Source of the DNA: Kosakonia quasisacchari
Lineage (GTDB): Bacteria > Pseudomonadota > Gammaproteobacteria > Enterobacterales > Enterobacteriaceae
Assembly (NCBI RefSeq): GCF_004331415.1
Contig: NZ_SJOP01000010.1
Coordinates: 124,001-188,000, forward strand
Length of the DNA stretch: 64,000 nucleotides
Direction: 5' to 3'
The notes under the pieces are model-generated. The model did not search any database, was not told the DNA's origin, and was given only the letters and a program-made list of their open reading frames with translations. The translations under genes and the position numbers were made by a program. Shown here in pieces: positions 19,801 to 31,230 of this stretch (position 1 is the stretch's first letter; every line of letters begins with the position of its first letter).

Positions 19801-22509
19801 ATGGATGGTCTTTTACTCTTTGGCGTGGTGGTGCTGTTTCTGGCACTGGTGGTGGTGCCCATTGTGGCTATCACTGCCTGGCGGCGCAGCATTGCCACCC
19901 AGAATGAACTGCAACAACTGCGTCAGCGGCTGAGCATACTGGAACGGCAGTTTTCGGCGACGCCGGAAAGCCGCGAACAGACACCGGTGGTGGCGGCTGA
20001 AGTCCTGCAATCCACCGAACCTGTTGAAATCACTCAACCTGCCGCGCCGGTGGAAAACCCGTGGGGGCGTCAAGTCGAACCGCCCGCGCCAGCGGAAAAC
20101 CCGTGGGGACGCAAAGCTGAAACTCCCGCACCGGTTATCTCCTCGCCTGCTTTTGACGAACCTGTCGTAACGACAAAAACGCCGGAAACCGCATCGTGGG
20201 GAATGGTGACGTCGCTGGTGCGCTGGTTTATGCAGGGTAACCCGCTGGCAAAACTGGGCGTTATCCTGCTGTTTATCGGCCTCTCCTTTCTGCTGCGCTA
20301 CACCGTGGAATACGCGTTGTTCCCGCTGGAACTGCGTCTGGCCGCCGTCGCGCTGGTGGCGATTGTGCTGCTCGGGCTTGGCTGGCGGCTGCGGCATAAA
20401 CAGCCGGTCTTTGCGCTGATATTGCAAGGCGGCGCGGTTGGCGCGCTCTATCTCACCGTGTTTGGTGCGTTCCGTTTATGGCAGATGCTGCCGATGACGC
20501 TGGCCTTTGGGCTATTAATCGTTATCTGTGCGGCGAGCGTGGGGTTGGCGGTGCTGCAAAAAGCGCTGAGCCTGGCATTGCTGGCAAGCCTTGGCGGCTA
20601 TCTCGCGCCGATCCTGCTCTCTACCGGCGGTGGCAGCCATGTTGCGCTGTTCTCGTTTTACTTGCTGCTTTCGGTAGGGATCCTCGCCATCAGTATTTGG
20701 CAGCACTGGCGCGAATTGAACCTGCTCGGCATGGTCTTCACTTTCGGTGTCGCCGGGCTGTGGGGCATGGATAACTATCGCCCGCAATTCTACCTCAGTT
20801 GCCAGCTGTTTCTGATAGCTAACATCCTCATCTTCGGCGTACTGAGCGTGGCGCTTTCTCTGCGCGCACAGCGCCGAGGCGAGCGCATTATTGATGGTGT
20901 TTTACTCTTTGCGCCGCCGCTGGCGGGCTTTGGTATGCAGTACGCCATCACCGAACACTGGCATTATGGACCGGCATTTAGTGCGCTGGGCTTTGGTCTT
21001 TTCTACCTGGTGCTGGCGATGCTGGCGTTCAAACGTTTCCCTGCGACCGCAAAACCGCTGGTACTGGCGGCGCTGGCGCTCGGCGGCGCGTTTGCCACGC
21101 TCGCCATTCCGCTGGCGTTGTCGGCGCGCTGGACGGCGATGGCCTGGGCGCTGGAAGGGCTGGGTATTTTGTGGCTTGGCGTGCAGCAAAATCTGCGTCG
21201 TATGAGTTACAGCGGCAGCGCATTACTGCTGCTGGCGCTATGCAGCGCGCTATGGGCGGCGGCGGACGGCATTAATGCCGTGTCGACATTGCTGATCTTT
21301 GCCGTGCTAAGCGGTTGCTGGCTGGCGGCCTCCTGGCTGTGGCGTGGCCTGCGGCAAGAGGGAAGCTGGTTACTGCTGGTGGGCGGTATCGCGTTTTGGG
21401 TGGTTGCGCTCGGCGGTGCGTCTCAGGCTGCGATGCCAGCCTCGGTTGACAACGGGTTTGGCGTACTGGCGCTGCTGGCGCTTTCCGTATGGTTATGGCG
21501 TGCGGGCAGCTTGCGCTGGTCGTGGCCGGAACTGGGGTACGCCCGCTGGCTGTTATGGCCTGGAATGGCAGTCATGCTGGCCTGGCAGATTATGAGCCAG
21601 GGGCATCTGCTGGCGGCAGGCTGGTCGAATCTGGCCTGGTGTGTCGCGCTACCTGCCGCGTTTCTGCTGCTTTATCGCGAGAAAGAGACGACGCCTGCGC
21701 GTTTGTCGCAAGGGCTGCATATCGCGTTGTTGTGGATGCTGCTGTTGGCTGCAGGCACTGAGCTGTGGTGGTTCGTCGATGGGCTGGCGTGGGGGAATGA
21801 ACCCTGGCAGGCCGGGTTGCCAATGGCGGCGGGTGGTGTGGTGATTGCGTTGGCACTGGCGGCCATTCGCCGCCAGTTCTGGCCGTGGCGCACCTGGCCT
21901 GTGCTGTATGGCGCGCTGGGATTATTGCCGCTGGTTCCTGTGCTGCTCTGTTTGCTGGTGTATGCCAATCTGAGCGATGGGGTAGTGATGGGCATGACGT
22001 ATCTGCCGGTTATTAATCCGCTGGAAGAGGGCGCGGCGTTTGCGCTGCTCGGCGTCTGGCTGTACAGCCGTTTTGCTGAAGCGCACTACCCGGCGGTGGC
22101 ACCGCAAATCTGGCGTGTGCGCCCGTGGGTGCTGGCGGCGCTTGGTTTCTGGTGGCTAAACGGTGCGTTGCTGCGTCTGCTGGCCTACTACGGAGAGGTG
22201 GCCTGGGAGAGTGAAAGTCTGTGGCAGTCGCGATTGATTCAGACCAGTTTTGCGCTGTTCTGGATGTTGATTGCGCTGGTGGTGATGATCCGCGCCACAC
22301 GCCAGCATGCACGCCAGCAGTGGTTGTGCGGCGGTGTGTTGCTGGGCGTGGTGCTGCTTAAATTGATGCTGGTCGACAGCGCTGGCGGCGGTGGGCTTTC
22401 GCGAGCGATCGCTTTTATTGGTGTGGCGGTTCTGGTACTGATTGTGGGTTATTTTTCACCCCTGCCGCCAAAGGCTATGCGGGAAGAGGACAAGGGAGAA
22501 GAACAATGA
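19801..22509 (+). CDS. DUF2339 family polytopic membrane protein
   Basis: 902 residues. One N-terminal membrane helix (about 3-26), a coiled-coil-like stretch (QNELQQLRQRLSILERQ), a Pro/Glu-rich cytoplasmic or periplasmic linker to about 145 containing a repeated ENPWGR motif (86-90 and 100-104), then an almost uninterrupted run of more than 20 membrane helices. This is the DUF2339 architecture; function unknown. Its TGA overlaps the ATG of the next gene (ATGA), so the two are translationally coupled and probably act together. Not present in the E. coli K-12 gene order at this site. Confidence 0.85.
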   Translation: MDGLLLFGVVVLFLALVVVPIVAITAWRRSIATQNELQQLRQRLSILERQFSATPESREQTPVVAAEVLQSTEPVEITQPAAPVENPWGRQVEPPAPAENPWGRKAETPAPVISSPAFDEPVVTTKTPETASWGMVTSLVRWFMQGNPLAKLGVILLFIGLSFLLRYTVEYALFPLELRLAAVALVAIVLLGLGWRLRHKQPVFALILQGGAVGALYLTVFGAFRLWQMLPMTLAFGLLIVICAASVGLAVLQKALSLALLASLGGYLAPILLSTGGGSHVALFSFYLLLSVGILAISIWQHWRELNLLGMVFTFGVAGLWGMDNYRPQFYLSCQLFLIANILIFGVLSVALSLRAQRRGERIIDGVLLFAPPLAGFGMQYAITEHWHYGPAFSALGFGLFYLVLAMLAFKRFPATAKPLVLAALALGGAFATLAIPLALSARWTAMAWALEGLGILWLGVQQNLRRMSYSGSALLLLALCSALWAAADGINAVSTLLIFAVLSGCWLAASWLWRGLRQEGSWLLLVGGIAFWVVALGGASQAAMPASVDNGFGVLALLALSVWLWRAGSLRWSWPELGYARWLLWPGMAVMLAWQIMSQGHLLAAGWSNLAWCVALPAAFLLLYREKETTPARLSQGLHIALLWMLLLAAGTELWWFVDGLAWGNEPWQAGLPMAAGGVVIALALAAIRRQFWPWRTWPVLYGALGLLPLVPVLLCLLVYANLSDGVVMGMTYLPVINPLEEGAAFALLGVWLYSRFAEAHYPAVAPQIWRVRPWVLAALGFWWLNGALLRLLAYYGEVAWESESLWQSRLIQTSFALFWMLIALVVMIRATRQHARQQWLCGGVLLGVVLLKLMLVDSAGGGGLSRAIAFIGVAVLVLIVGYFSPLPPKAMREEDKGEEQ
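20044..20133 (+). repeat. short direct repeat encoding PAPxENPWGRxxExPAP
   Basis: Within the linker of the DUF2339 gene the coding sequence repeats with a 42-base period: each copy encodes ENPWGR followed by an acidic/proline tail. Confidence 0.6.
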
Positions 22510-23885
22510 AAAAGTGGCATGGATTACTACTGGCCGCACTGATGACAACGGCAAGCGCAGCGATAAGCAGTGAGGCTGTTACGGATTCACCGCAGGATTA
22601 CGCGTTTGGCGCGACGCTCGATCTGCCGCAACCGGCATCCTGGTACCGCGTGGATCTACCTCTGGATACCTACGCACAGAGCGCCTGGCCAGATCTGCGT
22701 GATGTCCGGGTGTTTAACCACGATGGCGAGCGTGTGCCGTTTACGCTGGAAACGCAGCGTGCCGCAGCGCATGCGCCAGAGCCCATCGCGCTGCGGGTGT
22801 TTCCGCTGGATTCGTCGCCGGTTGACACCGGCACAGAAGGGCCAAATGTGGTGCGTTTGCACTCCTCGTCCGGCGTCGATATTCGTATTGAAGGCGAGCC
22901 TGACGAAGTTGTCGGGCAGAGCTATTTACTGGCGTTGCCGGAAAATATGCCGGAAAGCTTCACGCTCGCACAACTTAAACTGGCCTGGTCGGAGCCAGTA
23001 AAAAACTGGCGCGGCAAAGTGACGCTCTTTTTCAGTCGTGATATGCGCACCTGGACCACGTTGCTGAACGACGCTCCAGTGATGGAGCTGGCGAGCGGCA
23101 GCGAACGGCTGAAGCTCGATCAAATTAACCTCGATCAACCGATGCCTGCCGATGGTGTACGTTATTTGCTGATGGTGTTTGATACCCCGAACCTGCCAGT
23201 GACGATTACGCAGGTCACTGCACGGCCTGGCAGCGAGCCAACGCTGCTGGAACAGGTGGAGATGGCAGCTCACGAACAGCGGGTTTCCGCGACCGAAGCG
23301 CAGTACCAATGGGCGCGACCGCAGCCATTAAGCGTGCTGTCGGTAAGGCTTGCGCAAGAGGGCGTATTGCCGGTGGCGATTGACTGGCGCAGCAGCGCCA
23401 ACGGCGAGTGGAAACCGTTAAGTAAAACGGTGCTGTGGGCGCTTAATGGGCGTGTTTCCGCACCGCTCAGCCTGCCAGGAGACGCCGTGCAGGCGGTGCG
23501 CATCACCACGCTCGATGCCCGTCTACCTGAAGCATTGCCGCAGGTAACCGGCAGCCGCGACCGACAATCGCTGGTCTTTAATGCGCAGGGCAAGGGGCCG
23601 TTTATGCTGGCGTGGGGTAATCGGGTGGCGGAGCCTGCTGCGGTGACGATGGAAGGATTGATCCCGGAAGCGCTGCGTAAACAGCTCGATCTTACGGCGA
23701 TACCGGAAGTGCAGGTGCAGGATCGTGTGGCGCTTGGCGGCGAGGAGCGGTTGACGGCGACATCACCGGCAGAACGCCAGCAGACGTGGAAAACCTTGCT
23801 GGTGTGGGGCGTCTTACTGTTGGGCGTTGTGGTGTTGGTATGGATGGCACTGCGCATCTGGCGTGAAGTGAAGACACGCGAATAA
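22506..23885 (+). CDS. DUF3999 family envelope protein
   Basis: 459 residues. Signal peptide at the N-terminus (MKKWHGLLLAALMTTASA), a long beta-rich periplasmic region starting with YAFGATLDLPQPASWYRVDLP, and one C-terminal membrane helix (about 429-451) with a short basic tail, so a periplasmic protein anchored at its C-terminus. It matches the DUF3999 family, regularly linked to DUF2339 genes. The role is unknown. The four-base overlap with the upstream gene and the complementary topology suggest a two-protein membrane complex (inference). Confidence 0.85.
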   Translation: MKKWHGLLLAALMTTASAAISSEAVTDSPQDYAFGATLDLPQPASWYRVDLPLDTYAQSAWPDLRDVRVFNHDGERVPFTLETQRAAAHAPEPIALRVFPLDSSPVDTGTEGPNVVRLHSSSGVDIRIEGEPDEVVGQSYLLALPENMPESFTLAQLKLAWSEPVKNWRGKVTLFFSRDMRTWTTLLNDAPVMELASGSERLKLDQINLDQPMPADGVRYLLMVFDTPNLPVTITQVTARPGSEPTLLEQVEMAAHEQRVSATEAQYQWARPQPLSVLSVRLAQEGVLPVAIDWRSSANGEWKPLSKTVLWALNGRVSAPLSLPGDAVQAVRITTLDARLPEALPQVTGSRDRQSLVFNAQGKGPFMLAWGNRVAEPAAVTMEGLIPEALRKQLDLTAIPEVQVQDRVALGGEERLTATSPAERQQTWKTLLVWGVLLLGVVVLVWMALRIWREVKTRE

Positions 23886-24050
23886 CGAGCTGCCTTTACA
23901 GGAGGCGGCATTGCTTTCGCCCTTGGAAGGGCGTCGAAACCTTAAAAGCAGCAACGGCCTGTTTTGTCGGATTTACATGCAAAGACAATCAGGCAGAATC
24001 AGAGCCCCGGAATAGCAGCGCTCACCGGATGTGGTTTTTCAGCTAGCCAT

Positions 24051-24076
24051 AAAAAAGGCCCGCGGTGCGGGCCTTT
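24051..24076 (-). terminator. intrinsic terminator of the peroxiredoxin gene
   Basis: 10-bp stem AAAGGCCCGC / GCGGGCCTTT with six A on the plus strand, which is the U-run for minus-strand transcription. Confidence 0.9.
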
Positions 24077-24090
24077 ATCAACGCAGCCAA

Positions 24091-24693
24091 TTACAGGCTG
24101 GAGACGTTTTCGCTCAGGTATTTTGCTACGCCGTCCGGAGAGGCGTTCATCCCTTCTTTACCTTTTTCCCACTGAGCCGGGCACACTTCGCCGTGCTCTT
24201 CGTGGAACTGCAGCGCGTCAACCATGCGCAGCATTTCATCGATGTTACGGCCCAGCGGCAGGTCATTGACGACCTGGTGGCGCACGATGCCGTTTTTGTC
24301 GATCAGGAAAGAACCACGCAGGGCAACGCCCGCATCCGGATGCTCGATACCGTAAGCCTGCTGAATTTCACGTTTGATGTCAGCGACCATCGCGTATTTC
24401 ACCGCGCCGATGCCGCCTTTCTCAACCGGCGTGTTACGCCATGCGTTGTGAACAAACTCGGAGTCAAAAGAGACGCCAACCACTTCCACACCGCGGTTTT
24501 TGAACTCTTCGTAACGTTTGTCGAAAGCGATCAGTTCAGACGGGCAAACGAAGGTGAAGTCCATCGGCCAGAAGAACAGTACGGTCGCTTTACCGTTGGT
24601 GTGCTGTTTGAAGTTGAAGTTTTCAACAATTTCACCGCTGCCCAGAACGGCTGCGGCAGTAAAATCCGGTGCCTGACGAGTAACCAGTACCAT
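24091..24693 (-). CDS. tsaA: typical 2-Cys peroxiredoxin (TsaA/AhpC-Prx1 type)
   Basis: Thiol peroxidase reducing H2O2 and organic peroxides. Peroxidatic Cys50 in FTFVCPSEL and resolving Cys171 in GEVCPAQW define a typical 2-Cys enzyme; 200 residues. It is not AhpC itself (no adjacent ahpF, different C-terminus) and resembles the peroxiredoxin found beside acpH in Salmonella and Klebsiella, missing in E. coli K-12. Its reductant (thioredoxin is likely) cannot be read from the sequence. Single-gene unit with its own terminator; a GGAGT ribosome-binding site precedes the start. Confidence 0.92.
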   Translation of the reverse strand: MVLVTRQAPDFTAAAVLGSGEIVENFNFKQHTNGKATVLFFWPMDFTFVCPSELIAFDKRYEEFKNRGVEVVGVSFDSEFVHNAWRNTPVEKGGIGAVKYAMVADIKREIQQAYGIEHPDAGVALRGSFLIDKNGIVRHQVVNDLPLGRNIDEMLRMVDALQFHEEHGEVCPAQWEKGKEGMNASPDGVAKYLSENVSSL

Positions 24694-24862
24694 ATGTACT
24701 CCTGTAATTTACAAGGTTAATAGAACGCAACGCGGGCCAGTATAGGGAGAGGGGTAATGCAGCTCAAAGCGCCACTGACAATCGCTGGTATAGGTTTTAT
24801 CTATCGATTGTTTCAACAATAACGCTTTCTAAAAATAGCGCAACGCACCCTCAGTGCAAGAA

Positions 24863-25444
24863 TTAAAGCTGTTGCTCTTTGGCCTGCGCCATCATACGCG
24901 GATAGAATTCCCAGAATTGAGCCTCCAGCGCGGCGTAGTTGGCGTCCAGATCCTGCCAGGAGTCGCGCAGTGCATCCAGGCGCGGGCGGCGGTTCGCCAT
25001 CCCGTTGAGCACATTCTGAATAAAGGCCATCTCGTGGTAGCGCTCCAGCCAGCGCTCTGACCAAAGGTAATTGTTCAAATTAATAAATCGCGGCGGAGAG
25101 TCGGGCAGGATTGTAGCGACCTGCGCACGGGCATAGTGAACAAAATCACCCAGCGGGAAATCCGGAGAAATTTGCGCCCAGTGTCGGGAGAGGAAATGAT
25201 CCCACATCACATCCAGCGTGATCGGCGCGACTCGCCGGGTTTGCGGGCGGAACCACTCGCGGGCGGTTTTGACTTCCGGCAGGTTGTCGGTCATGACGTC
25301 GATACGGCGATGCATATGGATCCCATCAACGATCTCCACCGGGTAGAGGTCTTGCGGGTTGCCGCGAACAAAATCCGCCAGCAGGTTGCCGGGCAGGGAA
25401 CTGTCGGCAAGATGGGCTAAGTGCAGGTGCGCTAAAAAATTCAT
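24863..25444 (-). CDS. acpH: acyl carrier protein phosphodiesterase AcpH
   Basis: Removes 4'-phosphopantetheine from holo-ACP. The protein starts [26 protein letters not shown] and has the conserved [11 protein letters not shown] metal-binding segment of the family; 193 residues, as in E. coli. It is divergent from queA with 92 bases between the starts. Confidence 0.95.
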   Translation of the reverse strand: MNFLAHLHLAHLADSSLPGNLLADFVRGNPQDLYPVEIVDGIHMHRRIDVMTDNLPEVKTAREWFRPQTRRVAPITLDVMWDHFLSRHWAQISPDFPLGDFVHYARAQVATILPDSPPRFINLNNYLWSERWLERYHEMAFIQNVLNGMANRRPRLDALRDSWQDLDANYAALEAQFWEFYPRMMAQAKEQQL

Positions 25445-25536
25445 GCTTATTGTTTGTCCAAAAGCGGCTAACGGTTGCAGCGAAGGGGCGTGGGCACTAG
25501 ACTACCCGCCTCTTAAATATGTATCGAGTTAGTGTC

Positions 25537-26607
25537 ATGCGCGTTGCCGATTTTTCCTTTGAATTGCCCGAATCCCTGATTGCCCACTATCCGCAGCCTG
25601 AGCGCAGCAGTTGCCGCTTACTGTCGCTGGATGGCCCAACAGGCGCGCTGACGCACGGTACTTTCACCGATTTACTCGACAAGCTCAACCCCGGCGATCT
25701 GCTGGTGTTCAATAACACCCGCGTAATTCCGGCGCGCCTGTTTGGCCGTAAAGCCAGCGGCGGCAAGATTGAAGTGCTGGTTGAGCGTATGCTCGACGAT
25801 AAACGTATTCTGGCACATATTCGCGCATCCAAAGCGCCGAAGCCGGGCACGGAACTGCTGCTCGGTGATGCGGAAGATATTCAGGCGACGATGATGGCGC
25901 GCCACGACGCGTTGTTCGAAGTGGCGTTTCACGACGAACGTCCGGTGCTGGATATCCTCAACGCCATCGGCCATATGCCGCTGCCGCCCTATATTGACCG
26001 CCCTGATGAAGAGGCGGACCGCGAGCTCTATCAGACCGTGTACAGCCAGAAGCCTGGCGCGGTTGCCGCGCCGACGGCAGGGCTGCATTTTGATGAACCG
26101 CTACTCGAGCGTTTGCGTAATAAAGGCATCGAGATGGCGTTTGTGACGCTGCATGTAGGCGCGGGAACTTTCCAGCCGGTGCGCGTTGACAGCATTGAAG
26201 ACCATATTATGCATTCCGAATATGCCGAAGTGCCGCAGGAGGTTGTTGACGCGGTGCTGGCGGCAAAAGCGCGTGGCAACCGGGTTGTCGCCGTGGGAAC
26301 CACGTCCGTTCGTTCGCTGGAAAGCGCCGCGCAGGCAGCAAAAAAAGATCTGATTGAGCCGTTCTTCGGCGATACGCAGATTTTCATTTACCCAGGTTAT
26401 CAGTACCGGGTGATTGATGCGCTGGTCACCAACTTCCACCTGCCTGAATCGACGCTGATCATGCTGGTTTCTGCTTTCGCCGGGTACAAACACACCATGA
26501 ATGCGTATCACGCCGCAGTTGCAGAGAAATATCGCTTTTTTAGTTACGGGGATGCGATGTTTATCACGTACAATCCGCAAGCCATTTTTGAACGCGTCGG
26601 GGAATAG
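25537..26607 (+). CDS. queA: S-adenosylmethionine:tRNA ribosyltransferase-isomerase QueA
   Basis: Transfers the ribosyl part of SAM to preQ1-modified tRNA to form epoxyqueuosine. 356 residues from the Met at 25537 ([19 protein letters not shown]), the E. coli length; six extra residues are possible from 25519. Conserved segments include [13 protein letters not shown] and [11 protein letters not shown], and the C-terminal [10 protein letters not shown]. First gene of the queA-tgt-yajC-secD-secF group. Confidence 0.97.
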   Translation: MRVADFSFELPESLIAHYPQPERSSCRLLSLDGPTGALTHGTFTDLLDKLNPGDLLVFNNTRVIPARLFGRKASGGKIEVLVERMLDDKRILAHIRASKAPKPGTELLLGDAEDIQATMMARHDALFEVAFHDERPVLDILNAIGHMPLPPYIDRPDEEADRELYQTVYSQKPGAVAAPTAGLHFDEPLLERLRNKGIEMAFVTLHVGAGTFQPVRVDSIEDHIMHSEYAEVPQEVVDAVLAAKARGNRVVAVGTTSVRSLESAAQAAKKDLIEPFFGDTQIFIYPGYQYRVIDALVTNFHLPESTLIMLVSAFAGYKHTMNAYHAAVAEKYRFFSYGDAMFITYNPQAIFERVGE

Positions 26608-27786
<1,179 letters not shown>

Positions 27787-27807
27787 TTTAATAATGAGGG
27801 AATTTGA

Positions 27808-28140
27808 ATGAGCTTTTTTATTTCTGATGCGGTAGCAGCAGCAGGCGCACCGGCAGCCCAAAGCCAGTGGACTTTGATTCCGATGCTGGTGGTGTTCGGT
27901 CTGATTTTTTACTTCATGATTCTGCGCCCGCAGCAAAAACGCACGAAAGAGCATAAAAAGCTGATGGACTCCATCGCTAAAGGTGATGAAGTGCTGACCA
28001 ATGGTGGTCTGATTGGCCGCGTAACCAAAGTAGCAGACACTGGCTACATTGCTATCGCCCTGAACGACACCACCGAAGTGGTAATCAAACGTGACTTCGT
28101 AGCTGCCGTTCTGCCGAAAGGCACGATGAAGGCGCTGTAA
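27808..28140 (+). CDS. yajC: Sec translocon accessory protein YajC
   Basis: 110 residues with one N-terminal membrane helix (TLIPMLVVFGLIFYFMILRP) and a conserved basic/cytoplasmic part (DEVLTNGGLIGRV). It belongs to the SecDF-YajC complex and also contacts AcrB in E. coli. A GAGG ribosome-binding site precedes the ATG. Gene order and spacing to secD are typical. Confidence 0.97.
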   Translation: MSFFISDAVAAAGAPAAQSQWTLIPMLVVFGLIFYFMILRPQQKRTKEHKKLMDSIAKGDEVLTNGGLIGRVTKVADTGYIAIALNDTTEVVIKRDFVAAVLPKGTMKAL

Positions 28141-28167
28141 TCTATTGTTTTCCCAAAGGGAACTGCC

Positions 28168-30015
28168 GTGTTAAACCGTTATCCTTTGTGGAAGTACATT
28201 ATGCTGGTCGTCGTCATTATCGTCGGCCTGCTTTACGCACTTCCCAACCTGTATGGTGAGGATCCGGCTGTTCAGATCACTGGCGCGCGCGGCGTCGCCG
28301 CCAGTGAGCAAACGCTGATCCAGGTCCAGAACGATCTACAAAAAGAAAAAATCAACGCGAAGTCTGTGGCACTGGAAGAGGGCGCAATTCTTGCTCGCTT
28401 CGATTCTACTGATACGCAGCTGCGCGCCCGCGAAGTGCTGGTCAGTTCGTTAGGCGATCAGTACATTGTCGCGCTTAACCTTGCTCCGGCAACACCACGT
28501 TGGTTGACCGCCATTAAAGCTGAACCGATGAAACTCGGTCTTGATCTGCGCGGCGGTGTGCACTTCCTGATGGAAGTGGATATGCAGACGGCGTTGAGCA
28601 AGTTGCAGGAACAGAACATGGACAGCCTGCGCAGCGATCTACGCGACAAGGGCATTCCTTACACCACCGTGCGTAAGGAAGATAACTATGGCCTAAGCAT
28701 TCAGTTTCGCGATAGCGCGACGCGCGATCAGGCGAATACTTACCTGACAGCCCGCCACCGCGATCTCGTTATCTCCAATCAGGGCGACAACGTGCTGCGT
28801 GCTGTGATGAGCGATGCTCGTCTGAGCGAAGCCCGCGAATATGCTGTTCAGCAGAACATCAATATCTTGCGTAACCGTGTAAACCAACTGGGTGTGGCTG
28901 AGCCGCTGGTGCAGCGCCAGGGCGCTGATCGTATCGTGGTTGAACTGCCGGGTATCCAGGATACGGCACGTGCGAAAGAGATTCTGGGCGCCACTGCGAC
29001 GCTGGAATTCCGCCTCGTTAACAGCAGCGTGGATGCTTCCGCCGCCGCTTCTGGCCGCGTACCTGGTGACTCCGAGGTGAAACAGACGCGTGAAGGCCAG
29101 CCCGTTGTGCTGTACAAACGCGTGATCTTGACCGGTGACCATATCACCGACTCCACTTCCAGCCAGGATGAGTACAACCAACCGCAGGTGAACATTTCAC
29201 TGGATAGCGCGGGTGGTAACATCATGTCTAACTTCACCAAGGACAATATCGGTAAACCGATGGCGACCTTGTTTGTGGAGTACAAAGACAGCGGTAAAAA
29301 AGATGCCAACGGACGTGCGGTGCTGGTGAAACAGGAAGAGGTGATTAACATCGCCAACATCCAGTCTCGCCTCGGTAACAGTTTCCGTATTACCGGTATC
29401 AGCAACCCGACCGAAGCGCGTCAATTGTCGCTGCTGCTGCGCGCTGGTGCACTGATTGCGCCGATCCAGATTGTTGAAGAACGTACCATCGGCCCAACGC
29501 TCGGTTCGCAGAACATCACGCAGGGTCTGGAAGCCTGCCTGGCAGGTCTGGTGGTTTCCATTATCTTCATGATCTTCTTCTATAAAAAGTTTGGTCTGAT
29601 CGCCACGTCTGCGCTGGTTGCCAACCTGGTGTTAATTGTCGGCATTATGTCGCTGCTGCCTGGTGCAACGCTGACGATGCCGGGGATTGCCGGGATCGTG
29701 CTTACCCTTGCGGTCGCGGTGGACGCCAACGTTCTGATAAACGAACGTATTAAAGAAGAGCTGAGCAATGGTCGTTCGGTGCAGCAGGCGATTCACGAAG
29801 GTTATCAGGGCGCGTTTTCGTCCATTTTCGATGCGAATATCACCACGTTGATCAAAGTGCTTATTCTTTACGCAGTAGGTACTGGTTCAATTAAAGGGTT
29901 TGCGATCACCACTGGTATTGGTGTTGCGACCTCAATGTTCACCGCCATTGTCGGTACCCGTGCCATCGTCAACTTGTTGTACGGCGGCAAACGCATTAAC
30001 AAGCTGTCTATCTGA
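28168..30015 (+). CDS. secD: protein translocase subunit SecD
   Basis: Inner-membrane subunit using the proton gradient to aid late export through SecYEG. 615 residues as in E. coli: one N-terminal helix, a large periplasmic P1 region (containing [16 protein letters not shown]), and five C-terminal helices carrying [15 protein letters not shown] and [17 protein letters not shown]. Starts with GTG at 28168 behind AAAGGG. Ten bases separate it from secF. Confidence 0.97.
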   Translation: MLNRYPLWKYIMLVVVIIVGLLYALPNLYGEDPAVQITGARGVAASEQTLIQVQNDLQKEKINAKSVALEEGAILARFDSTDTQLRAREVLVSSLGDQYIVALNLAPATPRWLTAIKAEPMKLGLDLRGGVHFLMEVDMQTALSKLQEQNMDSLRSDLRDKGIPYTTVRKEDNYGLSIQFRDSATRDQANTYLTARHRDLVISNQGDNVLRAVMSDARLSEAREYAVQQNINILRNRVNQLGVAEPLVQRQGADRIVVELPGIQDTARAKEILGATATLEFRLVNSSVDASAAASGRVPGDSEVKQTREGQPVVLYKRVILTGDHITDSTSSQDEYNQPQVNISLDSAGGNIMSNFTKDNIGKPMATLFVEYKDSGKKDANGRAVLVKQEEVINIANIQSRLGNSFRITGISNPTEARQLSLLLRAGALIAPIQIVEERTIGPTLGSQNITQGLEACLAGLVVSIIFMIFFYKKFGLIATSALVANLVLIVGIMSLLPGATLTMPGIAGIVLTLAVAVDANVLINERIKEELSNGRSVQQAIHEGYQGAFSSIFDANITTLIKVLILYAVGTGSIKGFAITTGIGVATSMFTAIVGTRAIVNLLYGGKRINKLSI

Positions 30016-30025
30016 GGAGTGCGTT

Positions 30026-30997
30026 GTGGCACAGGATTATACTGTTGAACAATTGAACCACGGCCGTAAAGTCTGGGACTTTATGCGCTGGGACAACTGG
30101 GCTTTTATCATTTCCGGCGCGCTGCTGATCCTCTCCATCGTTGTGATGGGTGTTCGTGGCTTTAACTGGGGCCTGGATTTTACCGGTGGTACGGTTATCG
30201 AAATCTCGCTGGAAAAACCGGCAGATATGGATTTGATGCGTGACGCGCTGGAGAAAGCGGGCTTCCAGGAGCCGCTGCTGCAAAACTTCGGTAGCAGCCG
30301 CGACATCATGGTACGTATGCCGCCCGCTAAGGGCGAAACCGGTGGCCAGGTGCTGGGAAGTAAAGTCGTTAGCGTGATTAACGAAGCGACCAGCCAGAAT
30401 GCAGCCGTGAAACGTATTGAGTTTGTCGGTCCGAGCGTGGGCGCTGATCTGGCGCAGACCGGTGGGATGGCGTTGCTGGTCGCGTTGATCAGTATTCTGG
30501 TTTATGTCGGTTTCCGCTTCGAGTGGCGTCTGGCTGCGGGCGTGGTTATCGCGCTGGCGCACGACGTTATCATCACGATGGGCGTACTCTCGCTGTTCCA
30601 GATTGAGATTGACTTGACCATCGTGGCATCGTTGATGTCAGTAATTGGTTACTCGCTTAACGACAGCATCGTGGTATCTGACCGTATTCGTGAGAATTTC
30701 CGTAAGATCCGCCGCGGTACGCCATACGAGATCTTTAACATTTCTCTGACGCAAACACTGCACCGTACGTTGATCACGTCCGGGACCACGTTAGTTGTGA
30801 TCCTGATGCTGTATCTTTTCGGCGGCGCAATGCTGAAGGGCTTCTCGCTGACCATGCTTATCGGGGTTTCCATCGGTACAGCTTCTTCTATCTATGTCGC
30901 GTCTGCTCTGGCGCTGAAAATGGGGATGAAGCGCGAGCATTTACTGCAGCAGAAAGTGGAAAAAGAAGGGGCGGATCAGCCGTCTATTCTGCCATAA
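30026..30997 (+). CDS. secF: protein translocase subunit SecF
   Basis: Partner of SecD with six membrane helices and the matching motif [12 protein letters not shown]; the membrane part carries [19 protein letters not shown]. The start is GTG at 30026, behind GAGGAG, giving 323 residues as in E. coli; the open frame reaching back into secD is not coding in that frame. A terminator ends the operon, and the E. coli neighbour yajD is absent. Confidence 0.97.
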   Translation: MAQDYTVEQLNHGRKVWDFMRWDNWAFIISGALLILSIVVMGVRGFNWGLDFTGGTVIEISLEKPADMDLMRDALEKAGFQEPLLQNFGSSRDIMVRMPPAKGETGGQVLGSKVVSVINEATSQNAAVKRIEFVGPSVGADLAQTGGMALLVALISILVYVGFRFEWRLAAGVVIALAHDVIITMGVLSLFQIEIDLTIVASLMSVIGYSLNDSIVVSDRIRENFRKIRRGTPYEIFNISLTQTLHRTLITSGTTLVVILMLYLFGGAMLKGFSLTMLIGVSIGTASSIYVASALALKMGMKREHLLQQKVEKEGADQPSILP

Positions 30998-31017
30998 GCA
31001 TTCGTTTGTACAGGACA

Positions 31018-31046
31018 AACCGCAGCCATATGCTGCGGTTTTTTTA
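31018..31046 (+). terminator. intrinsic terminator of the tgt-secF operon
   Basis: 9-bp stem AACCGCAGC / GCTGCGGTT with a 5-base loop and a T-run to 31046. Beyond it the DNA becomes AT-rich up to the next gene at 31231. Confidence 0.92.
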
Positions 31047-31230
31047 TCTGTAGTATTTTTCCTGTTTATAATAAAAGCGTGCTTATTTATTAGAGATATC
31101 AATTTCATCTTTTCTTTTCTATAAAATGGGAACAGCTTCCCTTTATTGAATATTCATTCCGCATCGCCATTCTTTTTTGTTAAAGTGCATGAATTCGTAA
31201 TGATATGGCTGTGACCAGAGATTTGTCAGT

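Noticed and set aside
24031..24720. Open frame of 229 codons on the plus strand
   Set aside because: Antisense mirror of the peroxiredoxin gene, whose Cys motifs and terminator confirm the minus strand.
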